From positions 62,001-126,000 of the forward strand of contig NZ_CP020562.1 in NCBI RefSeq assembly GCF_002082565.1: a DNA stretch of 64,000 bases, written 5' to 3'. Below the pieces are notes generated by a model. It was given only the letters and a program-made list of their open reading frames with translations, did not search any database and had not been told where the DNA came from. Below, piece after piece: positions 33,912 through 42,684 of the stretch; the first letter of the stretch is position 1; the number at the start of each line of letters is the position of its first letter. The translations under genes and the position numbers were made by a program. This stretch comes from Halomonas sp. GT (lineage in GTDB: Bacteria; Pseudomonadota; Gammaproteobacteria; Pseudomonadales; Halomonadaceae).

Positions 33912-34976
33912 ATGAGCATTGGCGATATGACCAGCCAGTTCGCGCTGGACATGAACGGCTTTCAGCGCTTGCAGCACAACGCCCGAGTGGATCCTGATGC
34001 CGGTGTGCACGGTGCTGCGCAGCAGTTTGAAGCCCTGTTTGTGCAGATGATGATGAAAAGCATGCGCGATGCTACTCCTTCTTCAGGTCTGTTGAGCAGT
34101 TCGACAACCGATACTTACCAGCAGATGCTGGATCAGCAGTGGTCGCAAGTGATCTCGTCTAAAGGCATGGGGTTGGCGGATATGCTGGTGGAACAGCTGC
34201 AGCGCCAAGGGGCGGTTAATCATAAGTCAGATAGCGCTGACCAAGAACTGCAGGCGCTTATTGCGGGCATACCGCGCGGGACACCGAGGGTGTTGGATGA
34301 GCCACTTCAGCCGAATCGCGGTGGTTATGCGCCAGCCTCGGGTAATGGGCGGTTCTTAGCTGAACTAGACGCGATTAGCCAACAGCCAGCCGCTGAGACA
34401 AGCAATACCAGCACGGCATCGACGACAGTTGCCTCCTCAGCTACGCCCACTTCCGCCGCGACACCTGCCAGTTTTAGCCAGGCACCTGATCACGTTCAGC
34501 GCTTCTTAACGACGTTAGCGGCTCCAGCCCAGGCTGCTAGTGATGCCACCGGTGTGCCAGCTGAGCTTATTTTGGCACAAGCAGCGTTGGAAACAGGCTG
34601 GGGACGCCATGAAATTGCCACGCAACACGGCGGCAATAGCCACAACTTGTTTGGTATTAAGGCGGGCAGTCACTGGCAGGGCAAGACGACCGATATCGTC
34701 ACCCATGAGTATATTGATGGCCGTCGTACCCAGGTCGTGGACTCTTTCCGCGTCTATGACTCGTTTGAGCATGCGTTCACCGACTATGCCAATTTGATCG
34801 GCAACAATCCGCGCTACGCGGGCGTCGTGCAGGCCGCTGATGCGCAACAAGCCGCCCATGAACTACAGCGGGGCGGTTATGCGACGGATCCACACTATGC
34901 TAATAAACTAGTTGCTGTCATGAATACCATGGGGCCGATAGCAACGGGGCGCGATTTTCTCGCAGATTCCCGTTAA
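33912..34976 (+). CDS. flgJ: Rod cap/peptidoglycan hydrolase FlgJ
   Basis: Two-domain protein of 354 residues. The N-terminal part (about 1-110) is the rod-assembly domain (AAQQFEALFVQMMMKSMRDA). After a Ser/Thr/Ala-rich linker (about 150-185), the C-terminal part (about 195-350) is a glucosaminidase-type muramidase with LILAQAALETGWGRHEI and NLFGIKAGSHWQG, the glutamate in LETGWG being the likely catalytic residue. It opens the cell wall for the rod. The dual-domain form is the one typical of beta- and gammaproteobacteria. Confidence 0.96.
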   Translation: MSIGDMTSQFALDMNGFQRLQHNARVDPDAGVHGAAQQFEALFVQMMMKSMRDATPSSGLLSSSTTDTYQQMLDQQWSQVISSKGMGLADMLVEQLQRQGAVNHKSDSADQELQALIAGIPRGTPRVLDEPLQPNRGGYAPASGNGRFLAELDAISQQPAAETSNTSTASTTVASSATPTSAATPASFSQAPDHVQRFLTTLAAPAQAASDATGVPAELILAQAALETGWGRHEIATQHGGNSHNLFGIKAGSHWQGKTTDIVTHEYIDGRRTQVVDSFRVYDSFEHAFTDYANLIGNNPRYAGVVQAADAQQAAHELQRGGYATDPHYANKLVAVMNTMGPIATGRDFLADSR

Positions 34977-34984
34977 CGTGTGAT

Positions 34985-35011
34985 TCAAGTTTTTCTGCGC
35001 ACTGCCGATAG
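34985..35011 (+). promoter_or_regulatory. Sigma-28 promoter for flgK-flgL
   Basis: TCAAGTTT-N11-GCCGATAG, 14 of 16 matches to the FliA consensus with exact spacing, 27 bases before the flgK ATG. Its -10 GCCGATA also forms an inverted repeat with TATCGGC at 35018-35024, in the leader. Confidence 0.88.
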
Positions 35012-35038
35012 ACATCTTATCGGCCTAAGGAATTGACC

Positions 35039-36697
35039 ATGAGCATGTTTTCAATCGGCTTAAGCGGCCTTAATGCGGCGCAGAATGCCCTCAGTACTAC
35101 CAGCAACAATATCAGTAACGTTTATACGCCTGGGTATAATCGTGAGCTGGCTCAGCTTGGCCAAGGGTCTGTGGGTGGCGGCGTTAAGATCAACAGTATC
35201 GAGCGCCAGTTTAATACGTATGTCTCGAACCAGCTTAACAATGCTAAGACCCAATCAAGCGCACTGGCGACTTACAACAACCAAGTCACCCAAATAGATA
35301 ATTTGCTTGCGGATCGAGAAGCGGGCTTGTCGCCGTTAATGCAGTCGTTTTTCTCCTCTTTGGAAGATTTGGCCAGTGCGCCAGCGGATCCTGCTGCTCG
35401 CCAAGGCGTTGTTGGCTCGGCCAATACACTCAGCGCCCAATTCCGTTCTTTTGACGGTTATCTGCAAGATATGCAGAGCAATATTAATAGCCAAGTCAAA
35501 GATGAAGTTATTCAGATAAATAACACGACTGAACAAATTGCCGGCCTGAATCGCGAAATTGCGCTTGCCCGTGCACGTAGCGGCGAAGCGCCCAATAGCC
35601 TGTTGAACCAGCGCGATCATTTGATTTCTGAGCTCAATGAACGCATGGATATACGCCTAAATATACAGGATGGGAAAAGCTACAACCTCAGTTTGCCGAA
35701 TGGTCAGCCGTTAGTAACGGGGACCAGCGCGTTTAAGCTTGAAGCTGTGCAATCAGACGCTGATCCACAGCGTACCGTGGTGGCTTATCGTGATGGTGGA
35801 GGTGGCGTAACTCAGTTGGGAGAGTCAGCGATTAAAGGTGGCGCCCTGGGTGGTCTGATGACATTCCGTTCAGAAACGCTGGATAAAACTCAGAACCAAA
35901 TTGGCCAGCTGGCGGTTTCTCTTTCAGTGGCGTTTAACGAGCAGCACAAGCAGGGTGTCGATCTGGATGGCGAGCAAGGTGGCGATTTTTTTGCCGTGCG
36001 TGCTCCCCAAACGTTTAGCCATGAGAAGAACAGTGGCACAGCCGTCATTGAGTCTGCCGAGTTTGATATCGACACGATTGACCAGCTGCGCGCGACGGAT
36101 TACACCGTTCGCTTTGAAGATGGTGCTCCAACCGTTACGCGTAACGATAACGGAGCAACAGTAGATGATGTTGACTGGGACGCGGGAACGGGTGCGCTAA
36201 CGTTTGGTGGCGTAGCACTTACGATTAGCGGCACGCCTAACAATGGTGACCGTTTTGAAGTGCAGCCGGTGCGCCGGGGCGCAAGTGACATGGATGTCAC
36301 CATCAAAGAGCTAGACCGTATCGCTGCTGGTACACCAGTGAATCCTGAAGACGACCCTGCCGACTGGGTAGCGACGGGTGCAGGTGATAACCGCAATGCT
36401 TTGGCATTACAGGACTTACAGCAAAAAGCCATCGTGGGTGGTAGTGCATCGGTGAGCGGCGCATATGGCGTCATTGTCAGCGATGTGGGTAACCGTACCA
36501 ATATTACCCAGGTGAATTTAGATGCTCGACAAGGGTTAACTGATCAATTGAAAGCAGTGCAGCAATCTGAGTCAGGCGTCAATCTTGATGAAGAAGCGGC
36601 TAACTTGATTCGCTATCAGCAGTATTACCAAGCGAATGCGCGCGTGATTGATACCGCGGGTGCCATTATGGACACCATCTTGAATCTACGGAACTAA
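35039..36697 (+). CDS. flgK: Hook-filament junction protein FlgK (HAP1)
   Basis: First junction protein between hook and filament, 552 residues from the chosen start. It has the N-terminal SIGLSGLNAAQNALSTTSNNISNVYTPGYNRE and the C-terminal SGVNLDEEAANLIRYQQYYQANARVIDTAGAIMDTILNLRN. The ATG at 35039 has AAGGA seven bases upstream; a TTG two codons earlier is less likely. A sigma-28 promoter directly upstream places it in the late class together with flgL, even though earlier transcripts may read through from flgJ. Confidence 0.97.
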   Translation: MSMFSIGLSGLNAAQNALSTTSNNISNVYTPGYNRELAQLGQGSVGGGVKINSIERQFNTYVSNQLNNAKTQSSALATYNNQVTQIDNLLADREAGLSPLMQSFFSSLEDLASAPADPAARQGVVGSANTLSAQFRSFDGYLQDMQSNINSQVKDEVIQINNTTEQIAGLNREIALARARSGEAPNSLLNQRDHLISELNERMDIRLNIQDGKSYNLSLPNGQPLVTGTSAFKLEAVQSDADPQRTVVAYRDGGGGVTQLGESAIKGGALGGLMTFRSETLDKTQNQIGQLAVSLSVAFNEQHKQGVDLDGEQGGDFFAVRAPQTFSHEKNSGTAVIESAEFDIDTIDQLRATDYTVRFEDGAPTVTRNDNGATVDDVDWDAGTGALTFGGVALTISGTPNNGDRFEVQPVRRGASDMDVTIKELDRIAAGTPVNPEDDPADWVATGAGDNRNALALQDLQQKAIVGGSASVSGAYGVIVSDVGNRTNITQVNLDARQGLTDQLKAVQQSESGVNLDEEAANLIRYQQYYQANARVIDTAGAIMDTILNLRN

Positions 36698-36712
36698 TAA
36701 GGAGCTTAGGCG

Positions 36713-37966
36713 ATGCGTATTAGTACGGTCACCATGTTTGAGCAGAGCACGGCTTCTATTAACCGTCAGCAAAGTGACTTTTTGAAAGTTAGTCAGCAAA
36801 TTGCCAGTGGCCGTCGCGTGGTTAATCCTTCCGATGATCCGCAGGCAGCATCACGCGCTGTCGGCGTTGATCAATCCAGAGCGATGAACCAGCAGTTTTC
36901 AGACTCTCGGGTTTCGGCACGAAATTCACTGTCGCAAACTGAGAGCATTCTTAACAGTGTCAGTGATGCCGTTACTAGTGCTAAAACGCTGTTGATTCAA
37001 GCCTCTAGCGATACGCTAAGCGATGTGGATCGTGAGTCCATTGCCAGTGATCTAAAAGGCATTTACGAAACGATGCTGGGGCAGGCGAATGCCACTGATG
37101 GCAATGGCCGCTACTTATTCGGCGGCTATAAAGATAACGCCCCGCCGTTTGTTAAATCGGCAGACGGCAATGTGGAATATAACGGTGATAACAGTTCACG
37201 CCTGCAACGTGTCGATGCCTCGCGTTTGATGCCCGTTGCTGAAAATGGCGCCACGATTTTTCAGGGCGTCCCCAGCGGTGCTGGCTATATCGCTGAAGCC
37301 AATGCAGGAAACCAGGGGGGCGTTACCTTCAACGGTCCTCAGCTTACGGATGTTAACGATCCAGGCTATGGCGACAGCTACCGTGTCGTGTTCAGTGAAG
37401 ATGCAGCGCTGGATAGCGGCATCAGCTATCAAGTGCAACGTTTTAGCGACGGCGCCTGGCAGGAAGACGCTGCTGATTTGGTGGCTAGTGGTGAATATGT
37501 CGGCGACGGTCAGCAACTTAGTTTTGGTGGGATTAATGTCACACTTACCGGCAGCGCCGAGCCTGATGATGAAATCCTGATTGCCCAGGCGGGCAGTGAG
37601 CAGCGTGGTGCGGATCTGTTTCGCACCATGGAAGCAGCAATTAGCGTACTAGAAACGCCTGCCCAAAGCACCGCGGAAAAAGCGGCGTTGCGCAATACGC
37701 TGAATACGTCGATGCGTGATCTTGATAATGCGCTCGATAACGTGTTGACCGTTCGTGCTTCTGCGGGTGCTCGGCTGAATGAGCTGGATGTGATTGATGC
37801 GGTAGGCAGCAACCGAAAGCTTAACTATGAGCAAACCCTGTCTGACTTGGTCGATTTGGATTACGCCGAAGCGATTTCTGAATATAGTCTGCGGCAAGTA
37901 GGCCTTCAGGCGGCTCAGAAAGCATTCGTCGATATTAGAGGCATGTCGTTGTTCGACTATATGTAA
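36713..37966 (+). CDS. flgL: Hook-filament junction protein FlgL (HAP3)
   Basis: Second junction protein, 417 residues, a flagellin relative. It has MRISTVTMFEQSTASINRQQSDFLKVSQQIASGRRVVNPSDDP at the N-terminus and a C-terminal flagellin-like helix LDYAEAISEYSLRQVGLQAAQKAFVDIRGMSLFDYM. The middle (about 180-310) is a surface domain longer than in E. coli FlgL (317 residues). It follows flgK by 15 bases with an AAGGAG site, and a strong terminator ends the cluster. Confidence 0.96.
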   Translation: MRISTVTMFEQSTASINRQQSDFLKVSQQIASGRRVVNPSDDPQAASRAVGVDQSRAMNQQFSDSRVSARNSLSQTESILNSVSDAVTSAKTLLIQASSDTLSDVDRESIASDLKGIYETMLGQANATDGNGRYLFGGYKDNAPPFVKSADGNVEYNGDNSSRLQRVDASRLMPVAENGATIFQGVPSGAGYIAEANAGNQGGVTFNGPQLTDVNDPGYGDSYRVVFSEDAALDSGISYQVQRFSDGAWQEDAADLVASGEYVGDGQQLSFGGINVTLTGSAEPDDEILIAQAGSEQRGADLFRTMEAAISVLETPAQSTAEKAALRNTLNTSMRDLDNALDNVLTVRASAGARLNELDVIDAVGSNRKLNYEQTLSDLVDLDYAEAISEYSLRQVGLQAAQKAFVDIRGMSLFDYM

Positions 37967-38001
37967 AACGGCCACTCTTTAGTAACTCATGAGGTCGCAT
38001 T

Positions 38002-38049
38002 AAAAAAGGCCCCAACCTCTAGCGGTAAGCTTAGGGTTGGGGCCTTTTT
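38002..38049 (+). terminator. Bidirectional terminator between flgL and fliR
   Basis: A 15-base arm, AAAAAGGCCCCAACC (38003-38017), pairs perfectly with GGTTGGGGCCTTTTT (38035-38049). The A and T runs on the two sides make it a good terminator for both the flgL transcript and the converging fliR transcript. Confidence 0.93.
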
Positions 38050-38129
38050 GCAGGTGCGTTTCACAGCTCTTTTTTTTAAAAAGCCCAGAATTTAAAAAAA
38101 CAGCATTTAAAAAATTAGTACTTTGAACA

Positions 38130-38921
38130 CTAGCCTAACGGCGCCATGGTCTCGATCAAGCTCTGCATAAATGCCAGGCCCTGGCTAAAGAGCTGTTGTA
38201 AAAAGCGGCCGATATCTGTCATTAACACCATCAACAGGATCAGCCCAACAGTTAACGAGGCGGGGAAGCCGATATTGAATACCGTCAGCTGTGGTGCTGA
38301 GCGGTTAAGAATGCCGAGCGCTAAGTTAATGATCAACAGTGAACCGACCAGCGGTAGCGCAAGCAGCATACCGGAAGCAAAAATAGTTCCCGCATAGCGC
38401 GCCAGCAGCTCAAACGCATTCGGGTTTAAGGCACCAATGCCGATAGGTAGCGTTTCAAAACTCATTATCAATGTTTCTAACACCATCAGGTGGCCATTCA
38501 TGGCAAGAAACATCAACAACGTAATCATATAAAGGATACGCGATAGCACCATGATATTGGTGCCGCTCGACATATCGAAAAAGCTGGCAAACGCCAAGCC
38601 CATCTGCAAGCCGATAAACTCCCCGGCAGCCTGAACCACGGCGAAAATAATATGCATGACTAAGCCAATAGCAACGCCTATCAAGAGTTGCTCAATCATG
38701 ATGCCCAGGCTTGCCCACGACATGATGGGAACATTAGGCATAGCAGGCAATATAGGGGCAATGACAATAGCAATGATAGCCGCCAGCGCCACCTTGGCCT
38801 GATTCGGAACGCTGGAATGGCCCCATAGAGGCGAGGCCGCCATAAAGGCAGTAATGCGCGTAAATGGCCAAAGGAAAGCCACTAACCACGCCTGTAGCTG
38901 GGCGAACGTCACCTCCACCAT
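38130..38921 (-). CDS. fliR: Flagellar export gate protein FliR
   Basis: Component of the export gate of the flagellar type III secretion system, in the membrane at the centre of the MS ring, 263 residues with five or six hydrophobic stretches. It has WPFTRITAFMAASPLWGHSSVPNQAKVALA near the start and GLQMGLAFASFFDMSSGTN in the middle, both typical of FliR. Last gene of the fli minus-strand run; it starts four bases after the fliQ stop. Confidence 0.95.
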   Translation of the reverse strand: MVEVTFAQLQAWLVAFLWPFTRITAFMAASPLWGHSSVPNQAKVALAAIIAIVIAPILPAMPNVPIMSWASLGIMIEQLLIGVAIGLVMHIIFAVVQAAGEFIGLQMGLAFASFFDMSSGTNIMVLSRILYMITLLMFLAMNGHLMVLETLIMSFETLPIGIGALNPNAFELLARYAGTIFASGMLLALPLVGSLLIINLALGILNRSAPQLTVFNIGFPASLTVGLILLMVLMTDIGRFLQQLFSQGLAFMQSLIETMAPLG

Positions 38922-38925
38922 GGCG

Positions 38926-39195
38926 TTACATCACCATGCTGGGAATATTGGAGAAGAGGCGATGCGTGAAGTCGGTGATCAAACCAATTAGCCAGGGCCC
39001 GGCAAGTACCAGGACGGCAAATACGGCTAATATTTTGGGAATGAAGGTCAGCGTCATTTCATTTATTTGGGTCGCTGCCTGGAACAAGCTAATGATAAGG
39101 CCGGTGAAAAGGGCGGCCAGCAGCATAGGGCCTGCAAGAAAAAGCGTTACCCGCATGCCTTGGTAAGCAATGCTCATCACCATTTCCGGGGTCAT
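38926..39195 (-). CDS. fliQ: Flagellar export gate protein FliQ
   Basis: Export-gate subunit of 89 residues with two membrane helices (about 18-40 and 50-75), the usual size. It has GMRVTLFLAGPMLLAALFTGLIISLFQAATQINEMTLTFIPKI, a highly conserved stretch. AGGAG precedes the ATG by five bases. It lies between fliP and fliR, as in most flagellar operons. Confidence 0.96.
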   Translation of the reverse strand: MTPEMVMSIAYQGMRVTLFLAGPMLLAALFTGLIISLFQAATQINEMTLTFIPKILAVFAVLVLAGPWLIGLITDFTHRLFSNIPSMVM

Positions 39196-39223
39196 GGATA
39201 CTCCTGGTCGCTGAACGCGACGC

Positions 39224-40003
39224 TCAAATCATGTAAAAGCTTTCTGCTAGCGAGCCAATAATCAACTGCCAGCCATCGACCAATACAAACAGCATGAGCT
39301 TGAAGGGCAGTGAAATCGTGATCGGTGGCACCATCATCATGCCAAGCGCCATCAGTGTACTTGCAACCACTAAGTCGATAATCAGAAAGGGAATGAAAAT
39401 AGTAAATCCAATCTGAAACGCAGTTTTAAGCTCACTGGTGACAAAGGCAGGTAGTAATACCCGCATGGGCAGCTCTTCGGGACCTTGCATTGGGCCTACA
39501 TCTGCTAAACGAACAAACAGCGCTAAATCAGGCTCGCGGGTTTGGGCGAGCATGAATTCACGGAACGGTTGCTGAGCCCGCAGTAAGAACTCTTCAAAAT
39601 TGATCGTTTCATTAGTGAGCGGCATCCAAGCGGTGTCGTACACTTGGTTTAAGACAGGCGACATAATAAAAAACGTCAAGAAAAGCGCGATACCTAATAA
39701 AACCTGGTTCGGCGGTGTTGCCTGGGTACCCATGGCTGTTCTAAGCAAGCTAAGTACAATAATGATGCGCGTAAAACTGGTCATCATGAGTAGCATGGCT
39801 GGCAAAAAAGCCAGAGAGCTTAAAAATAGCAGCGTTTGTAACGACAGCGACCACTGCTGACCACCATTATCCAAAGGCTGAGAAACCAGTCCAGGAAGCT
39901 GCTGTGCATGAGCAGGTAGAACAAATAAGCAGCAGGCGATCGTGGCAAGTATTAGCCACCAACGCCGCCCATAAGGCCAAGCGAAATACATCTCGAATCT
40001 CAT
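39224..40003 (-). CDS. fliP: Flagellar export gate protein FliP
   Basis: Export-gate core subunit of 259 residues. A cleavable signal sequence (to AHA, about residue 33) precedes four membrane helices; conserved segments are [47 protein letters not shown] and the C-terminal [15 protein letters not shown]. FliP, FliQ and FliR form the export pore. Its ATG overlaps the fliO stop (ATGA). Confidence 0.96.
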   Translation of the reverse strand: MRFEMYFAWPYGRRWWLILATIACCLFVLPAHAQQLPGLVSQPLDNGGQQWSLSLQTLLFLSSLAFLPAMLLMMTSFTRIIIVLSLLRTAMGTQATPPNQVLLGIALFLTFFIMSPVLNQVYDTAWMPLTNETINFEEFLLRAQQPFREFMLAQTREPDLALFVRLADVGPMQGPEELPMRVLLPAFVTSELKTAFQIGFTIFIPFLIIDLVVASTLMALGMMMVPPITISLPFKLMLFVLVDGWQLIIGSLAESFYMI

Positions 40004-40452
40004 GGTGTGTGGTTTGAATCGGAGGCGGTAGGGGGTTCGGCATCGCGTTTGCCTCGGCTGGTGGCGAGTGCCTGGGCTAAACGCTGGGAAAACCGCGAAG
40101 GAGCCTCGGCGGGCGACGAGGTGGGGCGATCGGTCGGCACAGGACGTTCATGGAGTTTCGTTATCCGCCCATTACTAACGCCGACGACCAGCCAAGTGTC
40201 CTCTATCTCAACCACGACAATGCGCTCGCGGTTGCCTACCGCGGTGTTGCCCACAATTTTTAAGTGGGCACCATGTTCATGACGGGCGGTTTGCCAGCGT
40301 TTCAGTACCGCTGTGCACAGCAAAATAATGGCAATGACCAGAGCGAGCGCCGCTGCTGTTTTGCCGAGTGCTGCCATGCCTATTAAGGCATCACCGCTGC
40401 CGCTTATGGCATCAAGTGAGGTGCTTGATGAAGAAGAGGAAGCGACGCTCAT
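40000..40452 (-). CDS. fliO: Flagellar biosynthesis protein FliO
   Basis: Single-pass membrane protein of 150 residues that helps assemble the FliP ring. A helix at about 28-48 ([23 protein letters not shown]) is followed by a cytoplasmic beta-rich domain with [27 protein letters not shown], as in FliO. The C-terminal 40 residues are polar and low in complexity. It overlaps fliN before it and fliP after it by four bases each. Confidence 0.92.
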   Translation of the reverse strand: MSVASSSSSSTSLDAISGSGDALIGMAALGKTAAALALVIAIILLCTAVLKRWQTARHEHGAHLKIVGNTAVGNRERIVVVEIEDTWLVVGVSNGRITKLHERPVPTDRPTSSPAEAPSRFSQRLAQALATSRGKRDAEPPTASDSNHTP

Positions 40453-40967
40453 CGGTTGAGTTTATGGATGCGCTCAGAGGGGGTAATAATCTCTGTGATG
40501 CGAATGCCGTACTTATCATCCACCACAACCACTTCCCCTTGGGCGATTAAATAGCCATTGATCAAAATATCCATGGGCTCACCAGCGAGACCTTCTAACT
40601 CAATCACCGACCCCTGGGCAAGCTCAAGTAGTTGCTTGATGGTCAGCTTCGTACGGCCTAGCTCCACCGTTAGCTTGACCGGGATGTCCATGATCATTTC
40701 CAAGTCGCGAGACTCGGCATGGCCACTTTCAGCACTTAACGGGCGAAATACTTCATCGCTCGCTGGTTTTGCAACAGGCGCTTCTGGCTCAGGCTCGCTG
40801 CTTGAGGTATCTGCTTCCTCGGCGGCTTCTTGCTCGGCCATGGCCGCTGCCCATGGGTCTTCCTCACCTGCGGTATCGGCACTCGAACTGGGTTCTTCTT
40901 GCTCAGACATGGCGTCCGCCCAATCATCATCAGAGACCTTTTGATCGGGTTTATTTGGATCAGTCAT
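40449..40967 (-). CDS. fliN: Flagellar motor switch protein FliN
   Basis: C-ring switch subunit of 172 residues. The C-terminal SpoA domain (about 90-170) has LEMIMDIPVKLTVELGRTKLTIKQLLELAQGSVIELEGLAGEPMDILINGYLIAQGEVVVV, almost as in E. coli FliN. The N-terminal 80 residues are highly acidic with a repeated DPWAAAMAEQE-like phrase (DWADAMSEQEE and DPWAAAMAEQE), longer than in enterics. Its ATG overlaps the fliM stop. Confidence 0.96.
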   Translation of the reverse strand: MTDPNKPDQKVSDDDWADAMSEQEEPSSSADTAGEEDPWAAAMAEQEAAEEADTSSSEPEPEAPVAKPASDEVFRPLSAESGHAESRDLEMIMDIPVKLTVELGRTKLTIKQLLELAQGSVIELEGLAGEPMDILINGYLIAQGEVVVVDDKYGIRITEIITPSERIHKLNR

Positions 40968-42019
40968 GCTTTGGGTTCCTTGGCTTTCTGTCGCGTTGAA
41001 CCTTTAATAAAGTCCTTGGACGATAGGTTATTCATAGCGGCATGGTCGATCATACGCAGCACGCGCAATGCGCGTTGCTGCTGTTGGCTCCCGTACTCGC
41101 ACTCCATCACCGGGACACCGTCGACACGAGCGGTGATCGTGTTGGGAATATCCATGGGCAATACATCGCCTTTTTTAAGCCCCATTACGTGGGCTATACG
41201 GCTTGGTATTTGTGCAAATTCAGCGACTAACTCAACTTCTGATTGGCGAAGCTCGTTCGCCATGCGCCGCGACCATGTGCCATCGTGGTCATGGTTGCTG
41301 TCATTAATCGGATTGGCGAGCAAATCCCTAAGCGGTTCAATCATGGCGTAGGGCATGCAAATCTGGAAGTTGCTCGACAGGTTGCCCACTTCAATATTGA
41401 ACTTGGTGTTCACCACAATCTCGTTGGGGGAATTGGTGATGTTGGCAAACTTGGATTGCACTTCGGAGCGTAAAAAAAACACCTCTAACGGATAAACAAC
41501 TTTCCACGCTTCTTGGTAGGCATCAATAGCCAAGTTGAGCAGGCGTTGAATAATACGCTGCTCGGTATTCGTGAATTCACGGCCATCCGATTTCGTCACG
41601 AAGCGGCCGTCGCCGCCAAACAGGTTATCTACCACCATAAACACTAGGTTAGGTGGAAAGACCACAAGTGCCGACCCGCGTAGCGGTTTCATTGACACCA
41701 GGTTCAAGTTAGTGGGTACCGGAACATTGCGCGAAAAGTCGCTAAAGCTCTGGTAGCGTACCGATTCAACGGTGATATCGGCACTGCGCCGTATTAAGTT
41801 GAATAGACCATTGCGGAAGTAGCGTGCAAAGCGCTCGTTAATAAAGTCTAAGGCGTGTAAACGCTCACGAATTACTCGATGTTGTGTCGAGGGATCGTAA
41901 GGGCGAACACGGACTTCCTCTTGTGTGGACGATGACGGAGCCGCAGGCTCATCATCTCCACTGACGCCCTTGAGTAAGGCATCAATTTCTTCCTGGGACA
42001 GTAGATCGTCCTGTGACAT
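40964..42019 (-). CDS. fliM: Flagellar motor switch protein FliM
   Basis: C-ring switch subunit of 351 residues that binds phosphorylated CheY. The N-terminal CheY-binding peptide LLSQEEIDALLKGV is present (about 6-19), followed by the CheC-like middle domain (about 60-240) and the C-terminal SpoA domain with GDVLPMDIPNTITARVDGVPVMECEYGS. GGAG lies six bases before the ATG. It follows fliL by 20 bases. Confidence 0.97.
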   Translation of the reverse strand: MSQDDLLSQEEIDALLKGVSGDDEPAAPSSSTQEEVRVRPYDPSTQHRVIRERLHALDFINERFARYFRNGLFNLIRRSADITVESVRYQSFSDFSRNVPVPTNLNLVSMKPLRGSALVVFPPNLVFMVVDNLFGGDGRFVTKSDGREFTNTEQRIIQRLLNLAIDAYQEAWKVVYPLEVFFLRSEVQSKFANITNSPNEIVVNTKFNIEVGNLSSNFQICMPYAMIEPLRDLLANPINDSNHDHDGTWSRRMANELRQSEVELVAEFAQIPSRIAHVMGLKKGDVLPMDIPNTITARVDGVPVMECEYGSQQQQRALRVLRMIDHAAMNNLSSKDFIKGSTRQKAKEPKA

Positions 42020-42039
42020 GAACGGCTCCAGTTCCCGGG

Positions 42040-42516
42040 TTATTGCACAATGAATTCGGTAAACAGCACTTCCCGTAAGTCTAGTGGGGGCTGGTTTTCG
42101 GTAAGCGGGACGTTCAAGCGGCTGATGATTGCTTGAGCCAGCTCTTCTTTACCCTCAATGGACGTTAATTCATTAGCCTGTTTGCCTGATAATAAAATCA
42201 GCAAGCGACTACGCACCTGAGGCATGTGTTCTTCAATAATCGCCTTACTTTGCTCGTTGCCAACCCGAAGCGTAATGCCGGTATAAAGCAAGCGAGAGCC
42301 ATAACGATCATCTGCCAGATTGACAGTAAACGGGTCAATACGTGTGAAAACAGGCGGTACATGCTCGACTTCTTGCTGTGCTTCGTCGTTTCCAGTATTT
42401 CCGCCGCGCTGATCCAGCACTAAATAAATAGCTGCCGCGGCACCTGCCGACGAAAGCAGTACCAATACAATCATTATCCAAAGCAGTTTTTTAGACCCGC
42501 CGCTTGCTTCTGCCAT
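42040..42516 (-). CDS. fliL: Flagellar basal-body-associated protein FliL
   Basis: Single-pass inner-membrane protein of 158 residues that surrounds the stator units. The membrane helix is at about 9-31 (LLWIMIVLVLLSSAGAAAAIYLV), with a periplasmic SPFH-like domain including FTRIDPFTVNLADDRYGSRLLYTGITLRVGN and a C-terminus LREVLFTEFIVQ. It is the first gene of fliLMNOPQR, 168 bases after fliK. Confidence 0.93.
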   Translation of the reverse strand: MAEASGGSKKLLWIMIVLVLLSSAGAAAAIYLVLDQRGGNTGNDEAQQEVEHVPPVFTRIDPFTVNLADDRYGSRLLYTGITLRVGNEQSKAIIEEHMPQVRSRLLILLSGKQANELTSIEGKEELAQAIISRLNVPLTENQPPLDLREVLFTEFIVQ

Positions 42517-42540
42517 TTGCTGTTCCCATAAATTTCACCC

Positions 42541-42609
42541 GTAACACTAGCCAAGCATTATGCCTAACGCTGTTACAGGTGATGAAATGAACAAGCTCAT
42601 TGGATGAGC
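42541..42609 (-). other. Hairpins in the fliK-fliL gap
   Basis: The 168-base gap between fliK and fliL contains GTAACA (42541-42546) pairing with TGTTAC (42571-42576), and GCTCAT-TGG-ATGAGC (42595-42609). Neither has a clear T tail on the minus strand, so termination is unproven. The gap is the only large one in this gene run and may separate two transcription units. Confidence 0.35.
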
Positions 42610-42684
42610 CTATCTTTTGGTTTAGTTAAGTGATGTTGTGAGTATCAATGTCGTCACACTTAACGCTAATTCCAGAATTAAGCA